Shown piece by piece: positions 22,504 to 34,200 of a DNA stretch of 64,000 nt (position 1 is the first letter of the stretch; the number at the start of each line of letters is the position of its first letter). Position numbers and translations under genes: made by a program. The DNA is from Theobroma cacao (taxonomy: Eukaryota; Streptophyta; Magnoliopsida; Malvales; Malvaceae). Location: positions 24,883,522 to 24,947,521 of the forward strand of contig NC_030858.1 in NCBI RefSeq assembly GCF_000208745.1, given 5' to 3'. Below the pieces are notes generated by a model. The model was not told the origin of the DNA, made no database searches, and saw nothing but the letters and a program-made list of their open reading frames with translations.

Positions 22504-25486
22504 TGCTATCAAGCTCGACCTTATACAGTACTTGCCATGTCCTTCATGTGATTGACAGTATGCTTGCATACTTGAAAAGCCTCGAAAAATTATCAAAAGT
22601 CGATATTATACCAAATGGTACTATTAAGTTGAATTAAGCCTCGAACTAGTCTAAATAGAGATCTTAAGATGAAATTGAGAATTTTAAAACCCCAGAATGA
22701 CTTAAAATGATGATTTGGAGTTCGAAGGCTGAATTGGAGTCAATTTGGAAGTTTCATGTTCTAAGGGCAAAATGGTAATTTTGTCACCCGAGGACAAAAT
22801 GGGAATTTTTAGAAAATATTTTAATCACATTTGACTCATTGGAGTATGGTTTGAGTTTGAGAGGTGAAAAATTTAAATTCTAACATTTTTGGAGTCCTAG
22901 GGGCAAAACGGTAATTTTAAGAGTTTATAGGGGCAAAGTTAGAATTTTGGAATTTTACACCACCTAACACTTGTCATGCCCATGGATTTCAGCCATTAAC
23001 ATTTTACATTGTGGATAATTGAAACATTTTATATGGTGGAGAGAGATTGCTTAATGGATAAGTATTACACATGGACCAATGGAAACATGCCATGTGTCAA
23101 GCTTGGATTATTCTAGAATTTCCTTGTAAAATCTACTTAAAACTCTCTTAGTCTCACCCATATGGTTGGCCAAAGCATGAAGTGAAGAGGAAAGGAAAGA
23201 ACACAAACCCTAGGTGGGAAAATTGAAGAAAAAGTGTGGGATTTCAAGGGATTAAGCTAATAAAGGTAAAATTTTGTGATTTTATCTTGTGATTTACACT
23301 ACCCATGCTTTCTTTTTCATTTTCCATGCTTAGAACTCAAGTTTGCATGATGAACCCATGCTGGCCGAATTTGAGAGGAGAGGTTTTGAGCATTGATTTT
23401 GCTAGATTTCAAGCTAATTAAGTGTTTTTGGTTGTTTGGTAATGGAAAGTATGAAAATCTAGCAAGGAATCACTTTGTTCTTCACAAACCCACAAGAGGC
23501 CAAATTTTCTAGGGAGGATATTGAGGCTGAAATTGATGATATTTCATGATATTTTGGTGGTATTTAATGATTGGTGAGGCTAGAAATTTAATGGGAAATT
23601 TTGGCATGAAAATCTGAATTTTTACCTAATGTATAGACATGTGCGATTTATGGTTCGGACTGATAAATTGAATCATATTCACAGTCATTGAGGTATTTTA
23701 AGTATAATTGGAGTGTAGAAAGTGAAAGAAATCGATTTGGAGTTAAATTGGAGGTTTTAGCCAATTACACCGAGAATAGTGCGAATTAGGTCGAATACCG
23801 TATTTAAACGACTATTTGGACATTTTACATCACATTTCGTGCATTCATATAGATTTATAGAGCCTGAAATAGTTTATGATAAATTGAAACAATTTATTGA
23901 AATTCGTGTCACGTATGATGTATAAGTGGTGAGCCCTCTAACAAGGGTAAAGAGATTGTGCCCGAAGATCGGGAATATGAGTATATCGAACTCCTAGTAC
24001 TGTGAGTAACCTTACTATCATCTTAATTATCTAAAGTGATTTTTATCCGATTTTGTGATTTTATGAAAAATGAGTTAAACGATAAATCCTTGTGTTTTGT
24101 AATTAAAATGTGATTTCATGAAATGATTTTATAACATTGTCTTGAAATGAAATGATGGTTTTGAAAATAGAGTAATTGGAGACCATTTGATGCATTGTGA
24201 ATTTATGGTTCTAATTTATTGGCTTATGACAATATTGGCATGAATGGCTGAATTAGTATTTGTGTTGAAATGTATAAACTGTTGTTTGCCTTGATAGGCT
24301 GGATAATGATAAAAGTAACCTTGTCATGCTGTTGAATTTTTATTGTATGGTGGGTTTAGTTTGCTGCAGTGGGCTAGTTTTGTGGACCAGCCTATTAGAG
24401 GGGCACGGAACCTGGTCATATATATGTACCTCCATTGGAGAGGCACGTAGGGTAACTCTCGAAGTCAAACTTTAGAGTTCACTTCACGCCAAACCACAAC
24501 GTGAGGGTGAACTCGGCCAACGCCAAGGAACAGCTATGTTTTCAAAATAAAAAAATGATTTATGCGTGCATAACTTTTTAACAGCCTTGGCGGACTCAGT
24601 TTGGGATAGCCCTCGACCAAGGTATCCCTGATGACTGAGTATGATAATGATTTTGGCATGAGCTAAAGTTTTAAAAAATTCATAAGCCATGTTAATTACT
24701 CGATTTATATGAATTGATTTTATTTGGTTGAAACAAGTTGAAAGGTGATGAATTTCAGTATGTTAAATTGTTTTATCTGTCTCCATTTAATCGACTTTAG
24801 ATGGTTTAGATGGTATCTATTTACTCACTGGGATTTTATAATCTCACCACCCTCCTTGTCAACCATTTCAGGCCCGAGGTAGCTTGTGGATAGCAGATAT
24901 CGTCAAGGATTATAGTCGACTTTACTACTCCAAAAACTGTAAGTTTACTGCCTTTGTGCACTTTTGTTCCTTGTGCACCCACGAGTCACTGTAAAGTAAG
25001 TTTCATATCCTAGTTATCTGTATTATAGTATGTATGAATTTATTTAGCTTTTATATTACAGAAATTATTTACCGATGACTCTATAGATATTGTTTTACAA
25101 GAAATTAGAATATTTTATTGAATATTTTTATTTTATTCAAATAGTTGCAATATCATTTTTAATAAATATTTTAGACACCCAAATTTATTTTAAATCATGA
25201 AATATGTGTTTTCAACTCATCTACTACATTTTTAGTCGAGTTCGAAAAATTTTGAGGAAAAATGACGAAAATGCCCCTGTGAGGCGAAAATTATTTTTCC
25301 ACTGTTTTGAAAGGGAAAAAGCTTAAAATTCTTTAAAAACGAGGTTTGGCGATGATTACTCACAGGGGAGATGAAAAAAATGGTACTAAAGCCTTGCGGG
25401 GTTCCGATTGGCATTTCGGGTAATGAATGTCTACCCGGACGTTGCGGCGGTTGTCACGGGCTCGAGGGGAGTACCGGGTCGTGACA
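22504..25486 (+). mobile_element. Right LTR of the family C element, full length
   Basis: It starts TGCTATCAAGCTCGACC (three bases longer than the left copy near the start) and ends GTGACA before the ATCTA duplication. At 2.98 kb this is the reference copy of the family in the window. Protein-like ORFs inside (for example minus 24484-24690, also present in the left LTR at minus 18596-18802) are conserved only because the LTRs are copies. Confidence 0.85.
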
Positions 25487-25491
25487 ATCTA
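25487..25491. other. Target-site duplication, right copy (ATCTA)
   Basis: Second copy of the 5-bp duplication; G1 coding sequence continues immediately with TCTAGATTG. Confidence 0.95.
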
Positions 25492-26880
25492 TCTAGATTG
25501 AAAAATGACAATCAAGGTAATGATTTAACTGTGATCAATGAAACTTTTCCTAATGAGCAATTGTTGCATGTTGGTCAAAAGAAGTTGCCTTGGTATACTA
25601 ATTATGTCAATTACATTATGAGTAACCTTCTACCTCCTGATTTAAATTTTCATCAAAGAAAGAAATTTCTTCATAATGTTAAATTAATGTTTGGGATAGA
25701 AAGAAGTTGAAAGCATTTTGAAGCATTGCCACTCTTTAGGCATGGGCGACACTTTGGAGGAGATAGAACAGTAGCAAAAAGGCTTCAATCAAGTTTGTGT
25801 TGGCCCACTTTATCCAAAGATGCTCATAATTTTGCTTTGTATTGTAACAGGTGTCAACAAGTTGGCAACATTTCAAGGAGGCATGAGATGCCACTCACCA
25901 ATATTCTTAAAATGGAAATCTTTAATGTTTGAGGCATAGACTTCATGGGACCTTTCATCTCTTCCATCAACAATTGATATATCCTATTGGTTGTGGATTA
26001 TGTGTCGAAATGGGTAGAAGCCACAACAATGCCTACAAACAATGCAAAAGTTGTGTTGAGATTTTTGAGGAAAACATTTCCACTTGGTTTGGCACACCAA
26101 AAGCAATATTGAGTGATGAAGGTAGCCATTTTTGTAACAAGTATTTTGCAGCTATTCTTGCTAAATATGGAATGACATAGAAGGTTACTATTGCCTATCA
26201 TCCATAAACAAGTGGACAAGCCAAAGTCTCTAATTGGGAAGTCAAGAGGATTTTGCAGAAGGTTGTGTCCCCATTAAGAAAAGATTAGAGCAAAAGACTT
26301 GATGAGGTGCTTTGGGCATATAAGATAGCCTATAAAACTCCAATAGGTATGTCTCCTTATCGGCTAGTTTTTGGAAAGCCATGTCATCTTCCGGTGGTGC
26401 TTGAACATAATGCTTATAGGGCAATCAAAAAGGTGAATTTTGACTTGGAAGCAGTTGGTGAGAAATGATTATTTTAACTCAATGAAATGGATTAATTTAG
26501 ATTGGATTCATATGCAAATGCTAAGATTTTCAAGGAAAAAACTAATAAATGGCATGATAGGAGAATTGTAGATTGTCGTTTTGAGCCAGGTCAATATATC
26601 CTATTGTTTAATTCTCAATTGAAGCTATTTCCAAGCAAGCTAAAATCAAGGTGGTCAAGACCTTTTCTTGTTTCAAGAATGTTTCCTTACAATGCAGTAG
26701 AAGTTGTTGATTGTTCAACTAATGAGAAATTTAAGGTGAATGGGCAATGATTGAAGCACTATTAGGGAGGTGACGTCGAATGTCAACATTCCTTCATTAG
26801 TCTTGTCGATCCCAACTAAGCTTGAAGAGAGTCCGATTGATGACTATAAAAAAAGCACTTTTAGGGAGCCAACCTAAGTT
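25492..26880 (+). pseudogene. G1 integrase, decayed
   Basis: It continues from RNase H with LSRLKNDNQGND, then WYTNYVNYIMSNLLPPDLN. The zinc region lies around FRHGRHFGGDRTVAKRLQS and CNRCQQVGN. The core shows GIDFMGPF and VVDYVSKWVEA (first D region), then LSDEGSHFCNK (second D) and SNWEVKR (E). The C-terminal block FNSQLKLFPSKLKSRWSRPF with EKFKVNGQ is at 26600-26750, and the frame fades into the family's usual post-pol sequence near 26880. Stops and frameshifts occur at about 25708, 25930, 26180 and 26470. It would have integrated element cDNA. Confidence 0.85.
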
Positions 26881-27038
26881 CTTTACACTCAATTTTCCTT
26901 GCTTTAAGTTTTTCTTTATGATTTATTGCATGTTTTAACCTTTTGTTCTTTCTTTCATTCATTCCTTAAGTATCTAAGCATCATTTCTTTAGTGTTTCTT
27001 TTCAATGTTGTAGGAGAAAGAATGGCCAAATAGAATTT
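26881..27038 (+). other. G1 post-pol spacer
   Basis: T-rich non-coding sequence following the pol end. No gene seen. Confidence 0.5.
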
Positions 27039-27325
27039 TCGATGTTGTAGCAACAACTTCCTTGTGTTGTAGCCCCAAAATGCTATAACAAAAGGGGACA
27101 AACAAAGATTTTGGCACTATAGTGCCAACTTATTTGCATTGTAGCACCAAAATGTTGAATAGCTGTGAACCAAAATAGAGAGTTTGGCGTTGAATTGCCA
27201 AAAATGCAGCATTTCAACATTGAGGAACAGAGAGTTTGGTGCTATAGTGCCAATCATTTCTTGCTACGACGCTATTTTAATAAAGCTCAACAACAAAATT
27301 AGAAGCTTTGGCGCTACGACGCCAA
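27039..27325. repeat. Quasi-palindrome array with 125-bp period after G1 pol
   Basis: TTGGCACTATAGTGCCAA (27111-27128) is a perfect 18-bp palindrome. Related palindromes are at 27183-27202 (TTTGGC...GCCAAA), 27236-27253 (TTGGTGCTATAGTGCCAA) and 27308-27325 (TTGGCG...CGCCAA). The first and third, and the second and fourth, are each exactly 125 bases apart, so the array is a two-hairpin unit duplicated in tandem. A weaker match upstream starts near 27039. Confidence 0.75.
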
Positions 27326-27364
27326 CCCTTTCACTCCACGACGCCAAGTCGGACCACCTTGCCC

Positions 27365-27372
27365 TATATAAA
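27365..27372 (+). promoter_or_regulatory. Candidate TATA box upstream of the G1 third ORF
   Basis: TATATAAA sits in a GC-richer stretch, followed by a pyrimidine/A-rich leader (AACCCTAGCCCC) and, 550 bases on, by an ATG in good context (AACCATGGC at 27919). This looks like a promoter plus untranslated leader internal to the element; it is unproven. Confidence 0.4.
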
Positions 27373-27918
27373 GCCCTTTCGTTCTATCTTTTCCCAAATT
27401 CAAACCCTAGCCCCAAATTTCCCAAAATCCTCTCTTCCAAAATTAAAGAAAATCTTTCAAACCAATTCATAAAACACCTTAAAAACATCAAGTTCTTTTT
27501 TCAAAAATCAAGATTCAAGGATTTTCATCAACTTTTCTCCATCAAAGTGTAGGTTTTTGCAAGTAAGTGTTAAAATTTTTGCAAGAAATTTTATTTCTGA
27601 GGAACTTGATTATTTGAGAAGAGTTGTGTTGATAATTCTTGATGGGCTTTGCATATTGTTGGTAGTATTGACTTTGTGCTTGAAGTTTTATGGAGATTTA
27701 TGGTGGAGTGTGAGAATCGCTTAATTGTCAACATAGAATAATGTCAATTTGTTGCACATTGTGCTAATTTATGAGAATTTGTTGATTGTTGGTGATATTA
27801 TTGTTGCTGCCATAGATTTGGAGAGAATTGAATTTTTTATGATTATTTGTGGATATATTTTCTGTTTGTTGGGTGTTTGGAATTTGTTGAAAATTAATTG
27901 TGAATTTTTTAGAAAACC

Positions 27919-28040
27919 ATGGCACCTAAAAGAACTAAAAATACAATAGTGGGTTTGATAGTGCTAAATTTGTGTCAGTTGAGGTGTTTAAGCACCATAA
28001 TCAGTGATTAGTTCAAAAATCTCCGATCCCTTCAAGAGGC
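27919..28040 (+). pseudogene. Start of G1 third ORF (post-pol), truncated
   Basis: It begins MAPKRTKNT. After a one-base frameshift near 27948 it continues FDSAKFVSVEVFKHHNQ, which resembles the N-terminus of the post-pol ORF in Athila/Tat-like plant elements (MAPKR..., then FDxxKFVS). It is cut by the FAR1/MULE remnant near 28040. The function of this ORF class is unknown. Confidence 0.5.
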
Positions 28041-29396
28041 ATAATCCTTGAAATACTTATTCATACCTTCATTTCTCCAAGTAGTGGACATTCCAGCACA
28101 AAAGTTGCTCCACACATAAGCAAGAATCCATTTTTCTTGAATAAAATGCAACTTCTTAAACCAATTATTTTCCTACAAATTATACTTTTCAATTATCTCC
28201 ACCTATTCTGATTCAAACTCATCTAGAATTAATGCATAATGAATACATTGAAAAATTCAATTCTTGAAATCATCAAATTAATGGTAACCATAACTGAGAT
28301 TCTCTGGAAATTGTTTTTCAATATACCATATGCAATAATGATGTGTAGTATTTAACAAATCCTTTGCAATTGCATTAGTTATGGCTGCATCTTGATGTAT
28401 AATAATTGTTTTTCGAGGATGTCCAAACATTGCTTCCAACTAAGTATTTAATAATCAAACAAATGTTGTTTCTATCTCATCCCAGAACAAAGCACAACCA
28501 AATAAAATGGATTAGTGGTGGTGATTAACTCCAATAAAAGGAACAAATGGCATTTTCTTCCTGTTTGATAGATAGGTTGGTTCAAAAGCCACAACATCAC
28601 CAAAATACATATAAGCCCTTCCCGACCTAGAACCAGCTCAAAAACAATTAGCTAGTTAACCTTCCACATCCATTTGTATTGCATAAAAAATCCAAATTCT
28701 TGTACTAACATTCTTTATTAACTATGCACCTTCCTTTTTAAGTTATTTTTGTCTTCTATTATTCAAATAATTTTGAACATCATGCTCAATTAAACCAACA
28801 ATATCAATGCCACCCGATTCATTAGTTAAAGTAGACATGACTTTACTAGGATGAATTCCTGAATCATCAAGTACATTAATCAAATTTTGTTGAGTTCTTG
28901 TCCTTTTTCTATGAACATGTAAAAATTGTGCACTTTTTGGAGTAGCAAGCTCATAAGTATGAATTTTTATGAATCTAGAAATTAGCCATTTCTCTTCAAC
29001 TCTCTTGGAAACATAAATCTTGGCTTTGCATCCAACTCTTATCTCATCAGTTGGTGCTTGAATTCTATCTTCCCTCTCAAGATATTTTTTTTGTACAATA
29101 ACCTTCCTTCTAACAAACAAATTCTTGTCCGATAATCACTTAAGTTTTCCAAGATTTCATTATGTGATGCTTGCAAATTCCAAATCCCTCACGCTTTGCA
29201 TACTTAATATAGTACTCTAAAGCCTCTTCTAGTGATTGAAACTCCATTCCAACAAATGGCTCTAAACACTCTTGATTATTTGATCTTTCATTCTCATGCT
29301 CATCATGATTCTTCACACTCAAATCTAATATATTTTCACAATCATAATCTTGATCAATCCCATCAACATTGATTCTTTGTCAGCTTGAGTTGCCAT
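28040..29396 (-). pseudogene. FAR1/FRS-like (MULE-type) transposase remnant
   Basis: From an ATG at 29396 (MATQADKESMLMG) the frame runs to CLEPFVGMEFQSLEEALEYY with KYAKREGFGICKHHIMKSWK, the FAR1 DNA-binding domain. A stop follows. In the next frame VGCKAKIYVSKRVEEKWLIS is followed by FIKIHTYELATPKSAQFL; the usual HNHEL zinc ligand pair is HTYEL, so one histidine is lost. The MULE transposase core follows at 28700-28040: YFGDVVAFEPTYLSNRKKMP, GVNHHH, ILFGCALFWDE, WLEAMFGHPRKTIIIHQDAA and CAGMSTTWRNEGMNKYFKD. The C-terminal SWIM zinc finger is missing. It may be a transposon copy or a fragment of a FAR1-related host gene. Many stops exclude function. Confidence 0.8.
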
Positions 29397-29881
29397 TATG
29401 AACCTATAACAAAAATTTAAGATTATATTTTAAGTAAAATTAAAGCCAATCTACACTAAGAACCGCTAAGTTCATTCCATGTTCAAAAATTCTAGTCTAA
29501 ACTTTATAAGTCCTCCAAAAGTTAAAATAACAATTTCTTGAAAGAACATACTTGCATAGCACAAACAAAATTCCAAGAAACTTCAAACAAACCAATCATC
29601 ATATGCCATAACAAAGAATCCTAATTAAAAATGTCAATATATTCAAATTCAATTTAATGTTTACCCAAACTATTGGTGGAAAAACAAAGCCATTTTGAAT
29701 TCCATAAGCATAGTCAACTTTTAATATTTATATCAAAATACTAAGTTGCATAACAAAGAAACTATATCGAAAATGACATCACCATCTTATGAACAGTTAT
29801 AGCCTTTTTTATTCTTTCTTTCAATTGTAATTGGATTTAAATTGTAAGTTAATGCATCCTTTTTAGAATGTAGAGAATTTA
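29397..29881. other. Intergenic spacer with no recognisable feature
   Basis: AT-rich sequence between the FAR1-like remnant and the Harbinger-like element. It might include 5' flank of the FAR1-like gene; nothing supports an exon. Confidence 0.4.
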
Positions 29882-32504
29882 TGGCATGCTTGGTTAAGGG
29901 AATAGAATAGCTATTACCCCCTATTCCAATTACCAACAAAAACTACATTTGGTTGGATGGAATGGTCATTCTAAGGAATGGTCATTCCAAGAGGGCTCTA
30001 AATAGCTAATACTAAGCCTCTTTGGTATTGGCTATTCTTGAGGATTAGAAATAGATTTATAAATTGATTGGACACAAATGTCACTTAATAATATAAAAAA
30101 TACTCTCCCATATAATACCCTATTCCATTGTCGCATCTAAACCAACCATCCGTGAGTTTCTTTCTCTTCAATACTCCTTCTCTTTTTAAATGAACCATGC
30201 ACTATCGCCCTTTTTCACAATCGATTTCCCTATATCTAGTAAGTTGTTTATTATCTCTCTCTCTCTCTTCTAGTTTGGATACTTTTTTTTGAATAGTTTT
30301 GGGTTAACCAAGAAAAGAAAAAGGTTTTTAATTTATAAAGGAATTCGATTCAGTCACACAAGAATTCTTCTTTTCTCTATTCTAGGTTATCATAGCAAAA
30401 CAATTCATAGCTTTTAAGACAATCTAGATATTTGATACAAGATTCAACTCATTAATGCAAGTCTTTTCAGTTTATTATTCAAAAGATTGACAACTCAATC
30501 TAGCTAGGGCTTTAAGGAAGCTAGGTAATTTTCACTTCTAATACTCTGTTTCTTTTCATGCTCATAAACATGGAAAAAGTTTGCTTGCTTGATTCAATTT
30601 CGTGCATCTTAAGAGTTGTTCGTAATTCTTTGTTGGACTTATTTTGTCATTTTCCCTCTTTCACCAAGCTATTCACTTCAGCTACAATAATGGTATTGCA
30701 TTGAAAATGATCAGTAACAGTGTTTATGCTAAGCCCAAGTTTTAAGACCTCACACTCTCATTTTGAGTCTCAATTCATATGTGGGTCTTGGATGTACTTT
30801 CATATTTCTCCCAAAAAGTGATTGGAATATCATGATTTCGAGCAGCATTCATCCATTATAATTTAGGAGGCTTTTGAAGGCATGGTGGTCTAAACAAAAA
30901 AAAGGAAAAAGGAAAAAGAAACTTCATTTTCTTCTTTCATTCTTAGGAATAAGTCATTACTTTTTGAGAACAAGTAGAATAAAGGATTAAGACCTTGAAG
31001 AAAGAATGGACACTTGTATATGATATGGTACAAGGAAGAGGTACTAGTGGATCTGGTTGAAATAATGAAAGGAACATGGTTATTACGAAAGATGCTATAT
31101 GGGATTCTTATATAAGTGTAAATATGTTGTTTAAATTTTTTTACATATTTGTATTCATTTTTTCTTATCATTATTATACGTAATAATATTATTTATTTAC
31201 TTTGATTAGAGTCACAAAAATCCTACTGAGTTTAAAAAAAAGGAGTTTTCCTTTTTTTAATGAGTTATTTGATATTTATTCTAAAGACCAAGCAATAGAA
31301 CAAGATGCTCAAACTCTTGCAGATGTCTTAGATGAAATTGAAGAAGATGCGGCTCATGGGATAGATGAAGATTTTGCATGTGAACATGAAATTGGTTTGG
31401 ATGATGTGGATGTCTCTACCACCTAACCTCAACCATCAGTTAATAGAAGTAATCAAAATTCTATAAGAAGTAAGAGGTGAAGGACCAATGACATGAGTGA
31501 ATGGATTGAAAAATTTATGGATGCTACCATTTTATTGAGTGAGAAATTAGAAAATATTGGAACTTCATTAAGCCATGCTTTAGAGACTGAAGTACTTATG
31601 CATAAAAAAATCTTCAAGATTTGAATAGCGGATTACATAAAGTTGTGGGTTTGACAGAGGATGAAATGGACAAGGCATCCTACAAACTTACTAATAATTC
31701 ATCCCAAATGACTTACCTTTTTACGCTTCCCCTTAGTAGCAGACTTAAATGGTTGAGAAAGATCATCTCAAGGCCTTGATGTTAGAATAGTTTGGTCTTT
31801 CAAGACTTTATTGTTAGTTGGTGAGAACTTAAAAACTTGTTAGTTGGTTTGTTCTTCTATGACAACAATATTATTATGGATATCTGTGTTTTTGAATATT
31901 TGTTTGGATATTTGTGTTATTCATTAATATCTTCATCTTATATTATTATGGATAAGGTTTTTGTAAATTGTGATTTGTATGATCTTCACTTGTTTTAGTT
32001 GTAAACTATGGAGGAGTATTGTTTGTATTTTTTCCTCTAGTTCTAAATCCAATAAAGACATGTGGATTTGAAGTAGCAATGAAGCAATTTTAATGCTCAA
32101 ATGCAAAAAGTAAATTAATACCAAAGGTATTGTTAAACAAAACCAAATTAAAGAGTAGTTATTATTAAAAATATTATTAAATTATTTTTGTATTTTGGTA
32201 AAAATATTACTTATTAACAATAAAGAGTATTTTTTTTCTCATCATCTATTATTTGGGTATTTTTGTTTGTTATTTAAAAAATCTTAACTTTTAATAAAGG
32301 GTATTTTTGTCATTTATCAGTTTTTCCTTAACAATTTCTAAAATTATTCCTACCAATCAAACAACAGAATAATAATAATAGCAATTCCCGTCTTATTCCA
32401 TTCTCATAAACCAATATATATAATAGTTATTCTTCCCTTATTCTATTACTACAAAATGGTTATTCTTTTCCCATTCTATTCCTTCCAACGAGCCAAGCAT
32501 GCTG
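29882..32504 (+). mobile_element. PIF/Harbinger-like DNA transposon, 2.6 kb, nuclease-less
   Basis: The left end TGGCATGCTTGG and the right end (as its complement CAGCATGCTTGG) are inverted, each followed by AATAGAAT-type sequence. The element is flanked by TTA on both sides (29879-29881 and 32505-32507), the PIF/Harbinger target preference. Inside is a plus-strand Myb/SANT-like ORF but no DDE nuclease gene that I can see, so it would depend on an enzyme from elsewhere. Confidence 0.75.
30985..31625 (+). pseudogene. Myb/SANT-like protein of Harbinger-type element
   Basis: Around 30990-31110 the plus strand reads LKKEWTLVYDMVQGRGTSGS, then NNERNMVITKDAIWDSYIS. A likely intron or shift follows, and the frame resumes near 31210 with a shifted KNPTEF-like stretch, FPFFNELFDIYSKDQA and an acidic linker DVLDEIEEDAAHGIDEDFA. 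The tail is MSEWIEKFMDATILLSEKLE with IGTSLSHALETEVLMHKKIF. This matches plant Myb/SANT-like (Myb_DNA-bind_3) proteins of PIF/Harbinger elements, which bind DNA and help bring the nuclease to the ends. Stops at 31425 and about 31475 and a frameshift near 31240 indicate decay. Confidence 0.65.
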
Positions 32505-32507
32505 TTA

Positions 32508-33289
32508 ATTTGTTCTTTTCTTCTTCCTTGTAAAGTAAAATCTTTTGTGCATCTTCATACTAAAAGAAAACAAGGCTTTCCTTGAACAAATCTTGCTCCC
32601 ATGTTCTTGGTAAAAAAATAATCTAAATGTTTATTTATACTCAAACGCACATCAACTGCAAGAATCTCCAAATTCTCTATTAGTACTACACCAGCATGAT
32701 GTGCTATCATAAGTTCCGCAATAAGTTGTAACAAGTCATATCATCCTCGCTAAACATCATATTATACGGTCATCTTGCAATAATGAGTCAATTTTTTGTA
32801 GTAAGCTATAACTTCATTTTTTTTTTTTATAATTGAATTTTTATTGCAACTTCCAAGGGAAGCAGGAATTCTTTAGAAGTTGGGGAAATACCCAAAAAAC
32901 AACAACTAACATCTAACTAGGCTAGACTATTAAGAAAAAAAAAGATAAAAAAAGGGTTGGAATTATGCCTCAGATTAACACAAATATAGAATTATAAAAT
33001 GAATTAAATACCTTACCTTACCATTAAAAATCAAAACTTGACAAAAGATTGTAAGTGGTTTTAAGCAAACATGTACAAGGATCATAAAGATATGGGATTT
33101 ATTATGTACAACTAAGAACTAGGCGTAAAAGTTTCATCAAGACTGATCGTAATTCTATGAATAATGAAAGAACATGCTATGAGACAAAATCCATTAGCAT
33201 TCCAACCCCATAATGGTCCACATTAGTCAACAACCAAATAACACCTAAATAACAACAAAAAAAGAATTGTTGGTTACCACATTATAACC
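32508..33289. other. AT-rich spacer, no gene recognised
   Basis: Contains poly-T (32815-32826) and poly-A runs. No coding or repeat structure identified. Confidence 0.5.
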
Positions 33290-33645
33290 TTAAATTAAAT
33301 GTGAATTTCACTTAAAAAATATATAACTAAAATCAACAAGTAAAAATTACATTGATATCTTTAATTATACTCTTACTCTTAAAGTTGCACAATTTTGCCA
33401 AGCCTAATTTTATATCTTTTTCTAAAAAGAGGAATAAGAAAATATTTTGAATGGATTGCTGAAGAACAAGAAAAGAATGTGAATGAAGTTTGGGGGCAAA
33501 ATCAAAATATTTTTAATATTTATTGTTAAGTCCTTGGAACTTTTTCTTTTCATCTCATTAATGAGGTGTAAAGGTTTAGTGGCCTGACAGTGTATTGAAG
33601 CTATACATTGTTAGTGCATCAAATATTAATGCAAAAATAAAATAT
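33290..33645 (+). repeat. Dispersed repeat R, copy 1
   Basis: Blocks CACTTAAAAAATATAT, AAAAATTACATTGATAT, GTTGCACAATTTTGCCAA, CTCATTAATGAGGTG and GTGCATCAAATATTAA occur in the same order as in copies 2 and 4. No coding potential. Confidence 0.65.
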
Positions 33646-33819
33646 TTTTAGTTTTCTCTTCAAAATCTCTTTCACGTTTTTAGGTTCTTTTCTTGTTCCC
33701 TATCAAGCATCCAAAATTAAAATTTTTCAAAACCCTAAGTGAGAGAAATTACTGAAACCCTAAGAAAGAGATTGAGGAATTTAACGGGAGGATTTTGGGT
33801 TTTTGTTGAAAGAATAGGA

Positions 33820-34185
33820 ATTCAAATGTAGAAATCACTTAAAAAATATATCACTAAAGTCAACAAATAAAAATTACCTGGAAATCTTTAATTATCCAAT
33901 TGTTGCACAATTTTGTCAAACCTAATTTTAATGGAAAAAGAATAAGAGGAGAAAAAGATGATGCAGTTGGAAAAAGAGAAAGCTAAGAACAAGAAAAGAA
34001 CAATTGCAAGGGAGTAGGAGAGAGGAAATTTTTTTATTTTTTATGTATTTTTTAAGGAAAATTGTTAATATTTAATTTAAAGTTTATAAAAATTTTTCGT
34101 TTTACCTCATTAATGAAGTGGTAGCATTTGGTGAGTTGACAATGTATAAAAGCTATAAACTGTCAGCTAGTGCATCAAATATACA
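33820..34185 (+). repeat. Dispersed repeat R, copy 2 (same orientation as copy 1)
   Basis: Same ordered blocks as copy 1: CACTTAAAAAATATATCAC, GTTGCACAATTTTGTCAA, CTCATTAATGAAGTGG and TAGTGCATCAAATATA. It lies in tandem with copy 1 and is followed 15 bases later by inverted copy 3. Confidence 0.7.
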
Positions 34186-34200
34186 TTCATAATTTTAATT

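Larger units (their letters stand above)
18270..25486 (+). mobile_element. Family C LTR retrotransposon nested in G1, 7.2 kb, without pol
   Basis: The element starts TGTCAAGCCC and ends GGGTCGTGACA between two ATCTA duplications. The left LTR (18270-18944) is shortened by two deletions. The right LTR (22504-25486) is 2.98 kb and follows a purine tract AAAGGGGGTAG. The 3.56-kb interior has one charged ORF and no recognisable protease, RT or integrase, so the element looks non-autonomous or heavily decayed. The 5-bp duplication and TG...CA ends fit Ty3/gypsy. Orientation (plus) is taken from the purine tract next to the right LTR. Confidence 0.85.

Noticed and set aside
24484..24690. 68-codon minus-strand ORF repeated at 18596-18802
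   Set aside because: Its duplication is due to the two LTRs of one element; no domain and no independent conservation.
31933..32124. 63-codon minus-strand ORF in the Harbinger-like element
   Set aside because: Low-complexity hydrophobic sequence on the strand opposite the recognisable Myb/SANT-like ORF.
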